DNA of 64,000 bases from Alnus glutinosa (taxonomy: Eukaryota > Streptophyta > Magnoliopsida > Fagales > Betulaceae): contig NC_084896.1 of the NCBI RefSeq assembly GCF_958979055.1, positions 28,147,501-28,211,500 of the forward strand. Reading direction: 5' to 3'. Shown here piece after piece: positions 34,915 to 46,504 of the stretch (positions are counted from its first letter, which is position 1; every line of letters starts with the position of its first letter). The notes beneath the pieces are model-generated. The model was not told the DNA's origin. It saw nothing but the letters and a program-made list of their open reading frames with translations, and searched no databases. A program made the position numbers and the translations under genes.

Positions 34915-36962
34915 GGAGGATGATTGATCTGGCTTGGAAGAAGCCAAATCTATAAACCAAATCAGTGCCAGGAGAAACAGAAGTTGAGAGCAACACGGTG
35001 GAGGAGGAGAATGGCGTAGCGAATTGAAGGAGAAGACAAGGCAAGGGGGAGGCTGAGGCTATTACAATTTTGAGAAGAAAAGTGAAAGATTGCCTGAGGT
35101 GATGGATAAGACACCACAAGAGGCGAAAATTGAGCTTCTAGAAGGAAACTTCATGATATGGAGGGGAGGAGGAGGCGGTGACCGAGGGGGGGGGGGGGGC
35201 GGTAGGGGCCATGGCCCTGCAATTTCTTGAGAAAAAAAAATTATGAGGTTAAAAAGAAAAAAAAAATCTAAAAAAGTATATATATTTTTAACCCATTGGT
35301 CCATTCTCAACAAATTATGTTGGCTCTACCCAATAAAAATTTTCACCCTACTCACTAAATTTTGTTGGCCTTACCCAATTAAACCTTAAAAAAAGGCCCT
35401 TTAGTCAAACTACATTCCATAGGACCACAAGCAAAAAAAAAAAATAGAGAAAACTATTTCAAAAAAATCACCTTACCCAATTAAACTTAGAAAAAGCCAT
35501 CTTAAACCTCATCGTCTGTTGATTGTCACTGTCTGATTCCATCGGCGATTGGCCACTGCTTCAGCCTTTAGTGCTTTTGCTTTGTTTTAACTTTGTAAGT
35601 TCTCAAAACCCTAATTTTTTTTTTCCTGTCATATGGTGAAGAACTGAAGAAGAAAACTGAAAAAGTGAACGAGGTTACATCCTACGAGGGAAAACTGAAA
35701 ATGTAAACTGAACTCTGAAGAAGAAGTAAAGAGGAAGATTGGATTTTAGAAGAGGACTCACGTCTCACTGCCTGGAAGAAAAGTCTAAAGAAGAGAGTAC
35801 AATAGAAAATAAGATTAAAAAAAAAAGTTAAACCGACTATTTAGTCATTGACTAAGGAGAAAAGACTCCAATTTCGTGAACCGTGAGAACAGTGAGAGTA
35901 AGAGTGATTATTTGTCTCGTTTGTATGACTAATTTGTGTTGTTGATAAATTATAATAATATTTAAAGTGGTATTTGAAATTTGAGAAAGTTTTAACCTTT
36001 TAAAAAAATGTGTAAAAGTGAAATTATTGTCAATTTGTCATATTGTAATTTGTGAGTGAGTTTTATCTCTTTAAATCATGATATTCGTGAATAATGGCTT
36101 GGAAGTTGGGGGTTGAGAAAGTGATCCAAATAGAGTTAATGGGTTAATTAAAAAAGAAAAAATGGGTAAAAGTGAGAATTATTAAATAGCTTAAATTGTT
36201 TGTTAAGTGATTATTGAATGCCTTGTTGCCGATTTTTTTTTTATTATTATTATTTTAGTTTTTACTATAGTATTATAAAATTTTGATTTTGGAAATTGTT
36301 GATTTAATCTGTTTTTTACAACACAGAACAACAATTAATTCGCAACACAAAAGCTGTGCAAAACCACTTAACGCAAGTCGCACATTTAAAATTTTGAGGT
36401 TAGTTTTATAAACTTAATTCCTAATATAATTGGTATTGTAATTTGGATATTGTGGTTATTAAATATTAATGAGAATATTGGCTATTATAGTTTATAAGTC
36501 TAAACAATTAATTGGAGAATTTGACATGTATGTGAAAGCTGTTATATTCTATATATTGTTCTTAATGCGAGTTTGTTAATTGCTAATTTACAAATATTTT
36601 TTCTTACTAATTTTGTTTTTATATAATTATGTCATCTTCAATTTTAATATATTTCTTATTCATACTTTGACCTCTATCCTTATTTTAATATATTTGTAAT
36701 TCATGACTAGGAAGCTTGGCGCCCAAAATACTTTTTAGATCTGTTTGTGAGAGGAGGGACCTCCTCCGTCACGGCGTCTTCAAGAGAGAGAAAAAGGTTT
36801 CGTGGAGAAAAAATATGACAAAGTAGTTAAAATTGTACGAGAGTTGTATAAAAGTTTTGTTAAAAACATTACTCTAATAAATATTAAAACCGTTATATAG
36901 ATATATAAGGGAATCTGGTAGTAACCCGAAACCTTATCTTTGTGCAAACACCATGCTTTTAT
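34915..36962. other. 2-kb block present only in unit 2
   Basis: Unit 1 goes directly from GGGAAAAACTGAC (8292) to the AATTTTTTTAATTAGAC stretch at about 8300. In unit 2 these are 2 kb apart. The block has a G-run (35187-35198), GGCCATGGCCC near 35210 and AT-rich DNA, with no gene I recognise. Either an insertion here or a deletion in unit 1; no clear target duplication was found. Confidence 0.5.
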
Positions 36963-37773
36963 AAAAATAATTTTTTTTAATTAGACACTTTAACCTGGTA
37001 TCAATTATTCGGGATTGCTACCAATTGCCATTTTTGTTCATAATTCTTTTAGTTTATCCCATCTCTTTCTCTCTCGTATTATTGACACAATACAGTTTGT
37101 GCATCTAGTTTTTTTTTTTTTTGGAAGGAGAAAAGGTTTAATTGGCCTGATAGTTTTGTAGGATATTCTGTAAAGTCTTTTTTTCTTTTCTTTTTTCCAT
37201 TTTTTTTGTCAATCTCTATTGTATTTATTATTTCCTTGATTTGTACTCTTTTCTATTGGCAATTGCCACTATGTTTGAAATGATTTAAAAAGTTTTTCAC
37301 AGCTTTGGTCGGCATGAATACCCTAGGCATTTTCCTCTATTTTTAAAAGACCCTTCAAGGTATCAATCAACATGATTGTTATAGGATACATTCTTATCAT
37401 TGAATTTAAAGTGGGGCTAATTAAGGGTGTCTACGCCTCATTATGCTAACCTATTGTTTCATGTGAAACGTCCATTCAATATTTTTAATGCAATTGATTT
37501 TTGTGGGCATAATTTTATTTTATTTTTTTAAAAAAAAAAAAAAAAAAAAAGAAAAAGAAAAAAGTGTGGTCTTTTTATCCAAAAGATTTTGTTTTTCAAA
37601 CAATTACGAGGCTTCTACATACGAATTGTTACATTGCAAATAAAAAACAGGCAATCTATTAGAGACATATAAAAGATTGGTATCAAACGGGGGAGCATCC
37701 ATTCACACACACTCATACAGCAAATAAAAAGCTTGAGAGGGAGATTGGTCATGAGCCATGCATTACACAAACT

Positions 37774-39039
37774 TTAGTGATGAGGATGTACAGAGATAAT
37801 AGAGCATACAGCTTGTATCAAAGTGAGGATCAACAAGATAACAACAGCTGTAGTAGAAGCAGCCTTCCAAGGATTGCCAAAATAGTCTCGCCTCAAGGAA
37901 GCTAGCCAACCATGCTTAGGGTCCTCGTAAAATTTCTTCAATTGTATACAAATATCATAATATTTGGTGCTCATGGTTGAATATACAATACTTGTGGCCA
38001 AACTGTTGATAAAAGTTGCATCATTGTTACCTAGCCCATTAACCATAATCCCCTTTCGACCAAGTAAATCCACATCCTTTTCACTTTTGATAAGGAAATC
38101 TAACAGGATAAAATAATCAGTAGCATATGCCGCATTTGGGTAGTGGCATTGCTCAAATGCCATAAGATTTCGAGCATAAAACTCTGTGGTATCGTCCAAG
38201 GTAATGTGTGGGATTTTCAACACTCCCTTCTTATAGTCTAGGTCAAGGTCAAGTAAACAATGCCTAGAATGATCCGCCATAAACTTCAATCCTTTCCCAT
38301 CCAACTGGGCTGCACTATACACATGCTTAACTTTTTTAGCTGTTCTTTTTGGTAGACTTTCGGGAAGATAAAATCTTCTAAGCAAATCAACAAAGTGCAT
38401 TATTCTTGGCTCAGGCTCAGGATTGGGAGGCAATTTTTGTGTGTTGAAAAACTTAAAGTACTCAAAGGTAAGCTTAGTGAAGGAGGGCAAGTCTCCTTGA
38501 GATGAAAATGTAAGGTCAAATAATTTCTTAATAATAAAGAAAGGAAGTTGATTTTCAAGTAACATTAAGTCCCGCTGCATCGTGGCAGCCAACCATGGCT
38601 TTAGTAATACCTTGTCGTAACTTGTCCATGCTGCTGCTCCCCGCCAATTTCTATAAAAAAGCTCAACAATGAAGCTCGCATCCACCAAGATCATTTTCAA
38701 AAAATCATACCTGTTAAGTGAAATAGTCTCTGCATAACATTGACGAACACTTTCTTCCGAGTCCTCTATAACAGGTAATAAGTCCTCCAAGTTTTTGTTG
38801 GCTCGTTCTATGAATTCCTTGAGATATCTTAATTTGTGTTTTTCCATGTTTTGCAGTTTTTCGTTGCCATGGTGAAAAGGCCCTATTGAAAGAATCTGAG
38901 GACTGTAAGCTTCTTTTTTCAACTTGCGAAGAGGATCCGGAACCTTATAGATACAAGGTTCAGGAGATGACAGAGGATCTAAGCTTTCTAACGCACTTAT
39001 GATGTTAGTTACCAAAGTTGCACGTTGATATTCTCCCAT
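37774..39039 (-). CDS. DUF247 (UPF0481) membrane protein, intact
   Basis: Single-exon frame of 421 codons from ATG at 39039 to TAA at 37774. The N-terminus holds the family signature (CIYKVPDPLRKL, AYSPQILSIGPFHHG, HKLRYLKEF). The middle has WLAATMQRDLMLLENQLPFF, another hallmark. The C-terminus (residues about 394-414, AASTTAVVILLILTLIQAV) is a membrane helix. Length matches the usual 400-500 aa. Biochemical function is unknown for most members; one lineage is linked to grass self-incompatibility, which cannot be assumed here. The tandem partner at 15264-16489 is broken, so this is the functional candidate of the pair. Confidence 0.92.
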   Translation of the reverse strand: MGEYQRATLVTNIISALESLDPLSSPEPCIYKVPDPLRKLKKEAYSPQILSIGPFHHGNEKLQNMEKHKLRYLKEFIERANKNLEDLLPVIEDSEESVRQCYAETISLNRYDFLKMILVDASFIVELFYRNWRGAAAWTSYDKVLLKPWLAATMQRDLMLLENQLPFFIIKKLFDLTFSSQGDLPSFTKLTFEYFKFFNTQKLPPNPEPEPRIMHFVDLLRRFYLPESLPKRTAKKVKHVYSAAQLDGKGLKFMADHSRHCLLDLDLDYKKGVLKIPHITLDDTTEFYARNLMAFEQCHYPNAAYATDYFILLDFLIKSEKDVDLLGRKGIMVNGLGNNDATFINSLATSIVYSTMSTKYYDICIQLKKFYEDPKHGWLASLRRDYFGNPWKAASTTAVVILLILTLIQAVCSIISVHPHH

Positions 39040-39668
39040 CTATCAAGTAGTGTTTCTCAAAATTTCCTGATGACAAAGCCTAGAGTGATCACTAGCATTA
39101 AAAAAAGTGTTCAATACTATGAATGAATGACTAGTATCGAATACAAGTACGAATTTCAGCAAAAGAACATTTTCCTGGGCTTCCAAACATGCCTAGCTCA
39201 AGGTATTCTTCTTCTATAGTCATTGTTTTAAACAAATTTTTAGTACAATGAACCAATTTGAAAGGTTTTGAGGCTTTTCGAATGAGAAGGTTTTAAGAGA
39301 GTACCCTTGATTTGATTCTCAAAAACTACAAAACCAAAAAAAATAAATAAAAAAAATAAAAAATGAAACAGCATCACGAATATAAGTTAAAAGCTCCACA
39401 TATGATCATCAAATTTTTGTAGAAAATATTATTATATTCTGAAAAAGATTCATGAAGATCTCTACTAAAGAGACCTGCAGTAGGCAGTTGGATGAGCTTG
39501 ATATTTCGCTGGAATTAACCTTCTTCTTAGACTTATTTTAGGAATTACACCTTATGTTGTAGCAGAATGAGGTAAAGGTTTGATTAATTCAATTTTTTTT
39601 TTTTTTTTTGACAGATACTAGTCATTAATAAATCATATGTCCAAGTCAAAGCATTAATATTCATGAAA

Positions 39669-40228
39669 AAACAGATGCTGTAAATATTGGAAGGCTCAGA
39701 TTTAATCACATTTCTTTTAAGCCACATGTCGTCGTTTTTTATCCAAAGTCTTCTTCTTTTGTTTTTTTCCCAAAGTCTTCTTCCTTTAGGGCCCTTACAG
39801 AGAAGACACAATCTCCTTCTCTCTTTCACGTGTCTTTTTCTCCGACTCTTCCCCTCTCAAATGTCCTTCCCTCCTCAAACAAGAAGCCACTTACCCTTCC
39901 TTCTCCAGCAAAAAAATTATGCTTCTATGAAATTTCAAGAGGAAACTTTAGAGCAAGAAATCAGTAAGGGACTTTATGGGTTTGAGGTGGTTCTCTCTCT
40001 ATCTCTCTCTGAAATTCCCTCACCTGAGCACTCTTTGAGGAAAGATCTGCTGTTTTCAAGGCAAACTATGACACAAGAAGTTCTTTCAATTTGTTCACAA
40101 TTTTGAGTTCCATCAGAACAAAATCAAGCTTGTAACTTGTTAAAGAAGCGGCGAAGTTGAAGATTTCAGTGAAAAACATAGAGAAGTATAGAGGGTGTGA
40201 GGACAGAGAAATAGATCGAGGTGAAGCC

Positions 40229-40285
<57 letters not shown>

Positions 40286-40540
40286 GGGACTGAAGCTGCA
40301 ACAGAAGGTATAAAAACGCCTCATCTCTCTCTCTCTCTTGATTTTCATGGGCGAGAGTATAACTGTATGTGTGAAATTGTGCAACGGAGGATTGAGCAAA
40401 ACTAGTGTTCTCTGTAAGGGTCCTAAGGGAAGAAGAAGACTTTGGATAAAAAACGACGACGTGTGGCTTAAAAGAAATGTGATTAAATCTGAGCCTTCCA
40501 ATATTTTTACAGCATCTGTGCTGTAGTGGAAGCCAGATCC
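39669..40540. mobile_element. 872-bp TIR element in unit 2, empty site in unit 1
   Basis: Flanked by CATGAAA (39662-39668 and 40541-40547). Unit 1 has the uninterrupted site at 17112-17118. Long imperfect terminal inverted repeats: 39671-39810 (ACAGATGCTGTAAATATTGG) and the inverse of about 40405-40524. The left arm has an internal duplication of CCAAAGTCTTCTTC. The right end extends about 20 bp beyond the paired region. Long arms suggest a Mutator-like foldback element; the 7-bp duplication (7/9 if extended) is slightly short for that. Open frames here are arm-derived and not credible genes. Confidence 0.75.
40230..40282. repeat. (GA)n microsatellite
   Basis: About 26 GA units inside the 872-bp element. 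Confidence 0.92.
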
Positions 40541-40829
40541 CATGAAACTATATTTCAGATTATTAAGAAGAAATCAATTTCAACATCAATACTTGGTCCA
40601 TTTTTCTATAGACGAAAATATAATTAAGCTGTTATTATGATAATAATCACAATTACTACTGAATTACTATCATTTAGAGATATCAACTTAAATTTGGGAA
40701 ATAAATAAATAAACAAACAAAAACAACCTAACTCTCTGTCAGAACTGCATTGAGGAGTGTTTACCTGCTCAATGAAGAGCCTTTTATGACAAATCTGCGA
40801 ACAAATTTGATGAAGAAAGGAGTTGAAGT

Positions 40830-41978
40830 CCTCGTTCCGTTGGATTTGGTGAAAGCAAGCAGTGATGCAGCAATTTGGGAACTAGGGCTTCTTTTAGGGA
40901 TGAGGAGAGGATTGGATTTCCTGGTGCCCGAATTCAACCTTTAATTTATAGAATGGGAGCTCTGCGGTCACTGTGGTTGCTCGAATCCTTCATTAATTTA
41001 GCCCTTCGTAGCGGCAGACCCCTTAGCCAGTTGGATTGAAATTGTGAACCCAAGACAATCAAATGGAAGATTTAACACTAGGAATCGACTATCGGTGCCC
41101 ATATGATCTTATTGACTCGGAAGCAGCTTTATGGAATTCAGAAAGTAAATATTGGCCAAAGTAAAACGAAAGTTCATTTACCAAAAAAAAAAAAAAAACC
41201 AAAAATATTTTTTTTTGAACAAATTTAAAGGCTGAAAAAGAAAAAAGCTTTGCACTTGTAACTTTGGAAGAAATGGCGCAGCGACACTCTGCACAAGAAG
41301 TACGTTTTCCTTGCCCAACCGATTTTTTTTGGAAGCATTAGGACCGGTCAAACTATTAATTATGCCAAAATTTCTATCTAAATTATATAAAAAAAAAAAA
41401 AAAAAAATGTCAATATTAAGTGGAAAAATATCCTTCATAAAGTTAAAAAAAAATTCTTATAATACCCTCCAAATGGTTGGTAATTTAGGGTGGTTTGGCT
41501 ATTCCTCGTGTTCAAAAAAAGAAAAAAAGAAAAAAATAATTGAAGGGAGACCAAACTATTCCTGATTTTTTTAATTTTATTAAATGCATTTTTGCCTATA
41601 AGTTTTAACTTTTTTTTTTTTTTTTTTTAAGATTTTACTTCCTATCATAAATGGTATCTCGTTTATGAGCATATATTCAAATAAACTTCTGTCCATTTGT
41701 CGTCATAAAAACTAACAGAATTTTACATCAAATTAATCAAATCTTGACACATCATATACCTTATTAAAACAATAATTTGATTGTAAAATGAAGTATCAAT
41801 GGTTGGTACGTAAATGGCTTTTATATCATTATAATTTCTTCCTGACACGCGTTATTTGGTGGTCTTTTAATAATTTGTAGCTTGAAAAAGGTCAGGTGCA
41901 AATTCATATGTCTCCATCGACTTGAGCAAGTGTTTTTTTTTTTTTTTTAATTTTGAATTTTTTAACAAGTCCTACTAC

Positions 41979-42036
<58 letters not shown>

Positions 42037-42245
42037 TAGTGCTAGTGCCTGAATTTCATAAATTATTATTTAAAATCTCATCCTTCGAAAATCTGACTTT
42101 GACTATGCTGGAGTATCTGGTCTAACTTTCTTTATTTAAGTCTTTTCTTCACACATTCAACTAACATAATAGTGAAGGTTTTTTATTATTATTTTTTAAT
42201 CAAGATATATGTTATTCTTAATTAAAAAATATTACATGTACTTAT
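40830..42245. other. AT-rich intergenic DNA with homopolymers
   Basis: Right after the end of unit 2. 40830-40944 has a short open stretch (LVKASSDAAIWELGLLLG) of unknown origin. The rest carries poly-A/T tracts and no recognisable gene. Confidence 0.5.
41978..42036. repeat. (TTA)n microsatellite
   Basis: About 19 perfect units. Confidence 0.92.
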
Positions 42246-42674
42246 ACTTTTATAAAGGAAGGTTTACAAATTGATATGGAGCCTCATGTGAGGCTCCACG
42301 TCAATTTAATATTAAAATAAGTCAAAACAAATTTTAGTACATAGAGACAAAAATGCCTTTCCATCTCCGGTTGAACACAACACACTGAAACCCACGCACC
42401 AACCGGATCTCCCTCACCGACAGGATGTACTACTGCTTCCATCTTCGTTTGAACTCAGGATACCGAAACCCACTGACCACTCAAATCTACCACTCGCCAA
42501 ATCTGCTACTGGCAGGATCTCCCACTCCTTCTCGACCATCTGGGTATTGACCAAGTCTTCTTGGTCAGCCAGGACTGGAGGCTAGGATGGCGTAATTCTG
42601 TTGGGGCTAGTGAAGGGCATTTTTGTCTTTATAAAAGATGTCACATCATTTTGTAAACCTCCCTTTGTAAAAGT
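42246..42674. mobile_element. Probable MITE, 429 bp
   Basis: Terminal inverted repeats of about 35 bp: ACTTTTATAAAGGAAGG... at the left, and the inverse of ACTTTTACAAAGGGAGG... at the right. The interior is relatively GC-rich and has no ORF. Target duplication not resolved. Confidence 0.5.
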
Positions 42675-42725
42675 GTTAGCATCCGTAGCATATTTCTTCT
42701 TACTTTAACCTTACACTTCATCTTA

Positions 42726-43164
42726 GAGCATTCACAGCAGCTTTTTTAAAGGAGTCTTATTCCTTAAGTTTTAGGAAAAAATTTCAAAAAAGTCACAAAA
42801 ATCCATTCACATCAACTTTTCTAAAATTTTCGTTTCTATGAGAAGTGAACAGTGTTTCCCAATGCATAGGGAAGCATTGTTCACTTCCCATTCAATTGTT
42901 TTTTCACAAAATATATTATCTCTCTTCTACTTTATCTTCTGTTTCCTACTTTTAATTAAAGGTAAAAAATATATTATCTTTCTTCTATTTTATTTCTTTT
43001 TCTTACTTTTAATTAAAGTAAAAGTAAAAAATAATATTTTAATGATATAAGAAAAAATGAAAGGAAGCTATTGTGGAGTGTTTTTTTAAGAAGTAAAAAA
43101 AAAAAAAAAGTGGTTTTGTTCCCTACGTATAGGAAAAACGCTTGGGAAGCTGCTGTAAATGCTT
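42726..43164. mobile_element. MITE with GAGCATTCACAGCAGCTT ends
   Basis: Left end GAGCATTCACAGCAGCTT; the inverse of the right end is AAGCATTTACAGCAGCTT. Internal hairpin around 42840-42890 (GAAGTGAACAGTGTTTCCC pairs with GGGAAGCATTGTTCACTTC, 17/19). The interior is AT-rich and non-coding. Superfamily uncertain (hAT-like by end sequence). Confidence 0.6.
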
Positions 43165-43254
43165 TTACACTCAAGCCTACGTGGCTTTTATTTATTTATT
43201 TCTTTTTCTTTTTCTTTTTCTTTTTCATTTTCTTTTTCCCTCCAACACGTTTCA

Positions 43255-43448
43255 GCCCCTCTCTCTCTCTTCTCTCTTCGGCCGACTTGCTCCGTCAACG
43301 CCGTTGAAGAAGCTTGTCTCCACTGGCGTTAGGAGTTCAGCGTGTATCTCTCTCTCGGACGGTGCTCAGGCTGGCAAGTCAAACCGCCGACAATTCTCTC
43401 TATTTGCGACGGCATTGCTATGTCTCTGAAGGGAATCCATTTTCAGAG
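43255..43448 (+). other. Possible gene 5' end: CT-rich leader, start codon, splice donor
   Basis: After a CT-rich leader (43260-43280) typical of plant 5' UTRs there is ATG at 43420 encoding MSLKGIHFQ and then AG|GTAATA at 43448. The following 1.3 kb is T-rich and intron-like. I find no second coding exon before the hAT element at 44782, so this is either a truncated gene or a captured 5' end. Confidence 0.25.
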
Positions 43449-44773
43449 GTAATATGGTTTTAGAGCTCCCATTGGTTTTGATTCCGCTTGTGTTTGGGTT
43501 ATTTTGGTTCCCCTTTTTTGGGATATTATGTTTTGGTTTCGGTGTATATATTGTTGTAGATCTGTTCTATTTGATGGGCTAGTTGCTCTATTTTGGTATA
43601 TGTTCTTGATTATTATGTAGTTTGAAATTTTTTAGTTTTTGGTTGATTTGTGCTGGATTTTTATGTATATATAGCCGATTGGGGTGTTTTTTGTTGGTTG
43701 ACTATTTATGTTTAATTTTCTGGATGTCCTTCCGTCCATAAGCAATTTATAGAAAGCACCAATAACACGAGTCTTAGAAATGAAATTTTCTGGATATATT
43801 GTTGTTGTTCAATGATTATTGTTATCTCATGCATGTCTACTAACTAATTATGAAATGAAATTAGAAATGCATGGTTTCTAGAGTGTTGAATTTGTGAAGA
43901 ACCATGATGTACGTTGTTATGGAGCATACACCACTGAGTACTGACAGATTATGACATTGAACCAGACCCTTACAATTATAATCCTCATTGCAAGGATGGC
44001 TTCATATTATAACCAGACCCTTTACATCTTTTAAAGTTTACATGAATTTATATTGTACTGAGTAGTTTGACAGATTTTGAATTGAACTCTGATTCTCCAA
44101 CTTCAGTTTCATTTTGTTCATTAAAATTCATTAGATTCTGTAACAGCTCATTGTAGCTTTTCAGTTTCATTGTGGTTACTTGGATTGAAAACTTCGTTGT
44201 AACTTCATTATAATCAAATCCATTTTTCTGGTTTTAGCCTTTGCAATCAATGTTGCCTTGTATCTATCAATCATTCAATTTTACTGTGATTTTTTTTTTT
44301 GGCACCCCAATTGCCTAATTGATCAGCTGATAGTGTAATTATTCATTAAAAGAGAGAAAACAAAGGAAAAAGAAGAAGAGATTGAAGAGAAAGAATGGCA
44401 CACCTGGAATCTCAATCACTTGGGCTATTGCAATAAGATGTAGATTTGTATTGTTTACGTACAGTATTTATTTTGACACCCCTAATATTCTAATTGCAGT
44501 AATATGACAAAATAAGATCCTTGACATATGGCCAAGGATGCAGCTAGCTAGGCACAAGAGGAAAAGGGGAAAAGGGAAGATAGAATGAAAACCTAGGAAA
44601 AAAAGAAAAGAAAAAAGAAAACCAAGTTAAAATCAGGGATATTTTTGGTCTTTCAAAATGAAAGAGGGTCAAAACATAAAACAAAAATTTAGGGGATAAA
44701 AAAAGTTATTTTGGGGAATAAATTTATAAATTTACATATTTCAAAAAGAATTTAAAAATTTTTGGGGTCATGT
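43449..44773. other. T-rich, intron-like DNA without coding signal
   Basis: No ORF, repeat pair or RNA recognised. Confidence 0.5.
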
Positions 44774-44781
44774 GGGCCCGC

Positions 44782-45767
44782 TAGGGGTGTACAAGCGGTT
44801 GCGGTAGCGGTTATTTGCTCATAACTGCTACCGCAACCGGGGTCCCCGGTTTTACCTATTTTAACAACCGCAACCGGCCTACCGGTTGCGGTTGGTAAAA
44901 ACCGCCGGTTTTTCGGTTATTTTAAACCGGTTATTAACCAATCAACCGGTTTTTTTTTTTTGTTGCAATTTTTAATTTTTTTTATCCGAAACAAGATCAA
45001 CAATGCGGGTTTGGATATGCAACAAAGCTTCCTAGGCAGTGGGCAATGGGCGACGGCGTGGTACTGGGCAACACGTTGAATGATGGCTATATTGATTCTT
45101 CTTTCAACAAAAGACAGCTCACATAGTCAAATAAAGAGCAACACGTTGATTTTTCAATAATGTAGAAGACTTGGTATAAGTGTAATAAGGTGAAGGAGTA
45201 AATTATTCATTTGTGTCAGACATTGTAGAAAGAAGGGATAGAAAGTGTTGCTTGAAATTCCAACAGATTCAGAAGGTAGAAGCCAGACTTGAGGATGAAT
45301 TCTCTTAAAAATCCGGAAAGAATTGACACAGGACACGATCTAGGATGAAAAATTGTGATGTAAGTGGATACTGCAGTGGTGCTGCTTATGACAGTGTGTA
45401 GTCTAGAAGAGCTAAAGATTGGAGAGAGCTAGCCGAGAGAAGAAGAAAAATGAGTGACACTGTGACAGGCCAACGGCGTCTTCGGTGACTGAGTGACTCG
45501 GTCTCGGTGTGAAGAAGAAAAATGAAGAAGAAATTAGGGCTACAGAGTACAGGGCCTACAGGCTACTTGAGCTGTCTTGAGCCTTGAGGTCTTGAGCAAT
45601 TGAGGGCCTGCAGCTCAGACTGAGCAAAGTGAGCAGTGTGAGCCCAGTGAGCCGGTCTAGTGAGCCCAGTGAAGAGTGAAAATTGAAATCAATGGTCTTT
45701 CTTCACTCTTTAGTTTATACTCTGTATTATAAATTATATAATATATATTAGTGTATTATAAATTATA

Positions 45768-45822
<55 letters not shown>

Positions 45823-46041
45823 TATATATAAAATAAAAACCGGTTGCGGTTACCCGGTTATTAACCGGTTTTTTAAGGAGTAATAACCGGTAACCGCAAC
45901 CGGGTACCCGGTTATCCGGTTATCCGGTTGCGGTTATTTCCGGTTTTCCGGTTTCCCGGTTTTTCCGGTTAGCGGTTATCGCCGGTTATCCCCGGTTACC
46001 GGTTATTTGCGGTTATTAACCGCACCGCTTGTACACCCCTA
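44782..46041. mobile_element. Non-autonomous hAT transposon, 1260 bp
   Basis: Terminal inverted repeat TAGGGGTGTACAAGCGG at both ends and a perfect 8-bp target duplication GGGCCCGC (44774-44781 and 46042-46049), the hAT hallmark. Both subterminal regions (44800-44960 and 45835-46025) are packed with ACCGGTT, AACCGC and GGTTATT motifs in both orientations, a plausible array of transposase binding sites. The middle (45000-45720) is unrelated single-copy sequence without transposase, followed by an AT run. Confidence 0.92.
45773..45816. repeat. (AT)n microsatellite inside the hAT element
   Basis: About 20 AT units. Confidence 0.9.
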
Positions 46042-46150
46042 GGGCCCGCCCTAATATATATACAGCCTGCCTGCATCAACTTAATTAAACAAGTCTTAAA
46101 ATATATTTGCCAGAACGACTAGTGCCTGGATTTGATTAGTATTTAAAATT

Positions 46151-46333
46151 GAATAATGATTCAATGCCACCTAAATATACAACTTTTCACCACCTTGCAT
46201 ATGTGGCAAGGTGGTCCCCCACTACTTTTTGAGTTTTTTTATTTTTTAAAAATAAATTAAAGTGGGGGACCACCTTGCCACATAGACAAGGTGGTGAAAA
46301 GTTGTATATTTAGGTGGTAGTGAATCATTACTC
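46151..46333. mobile_element. MULE-type MITE, 183 bp, with 9-bp target duplication
   Basis: Almost fully foldback: arms of about 70-80 bp (CCACCTAAATATACAACTTT, TGTGGCAAGGTGGTCCCC) around a short AT loop. Flanked by perfect TTTAAAATT (46142-46150 and 46334-46342). Confidence 0.85.
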
Positions 46334-46504
46334 TTTAAAATTTCATCCTTATTAGAAGAAGATCTGACTTTGGTGAAACCAACACATGGGCCACCGACAA
46401 CCATGCTACAAGTCTTTCGTTCACACTTACCAAAAAAAAAAATTCACGCGCTTCAGAGAGTACGAGGGAGGGAGGGAGAGAGAGCAACTTCTTCTTTATA
46501 AATT

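Larger units (their letters stand above)
18496..40829. repeat. Segmental duplication, unit 2 (contains intact DUF247 gene)
   Basis: Direct copy of 7438-17491. It begins TTATCACCAGATTTGAAATG and is interrupted by the solo-LTR stack at 18575-34048. It resumes at 34054 and ends in TTGATGAAGAAAGGAGTTG near 40829. It also contains 34915-36962 (absent from unit 1) and an 872-bp transposon (39669-40540). Confidence 0.8.

Noticed and set aside
34528..35313. Several minus-strand frames with poly-Phe/Ser
   Set aside because: Caused by the A/GAA-rich tract; the corresponding part of unit 1 does not preserve them.
39687..40543. Frames within the 872-bp TIR element
   Set aside because: They are formed by the inverted arms and the GA microsatellite.
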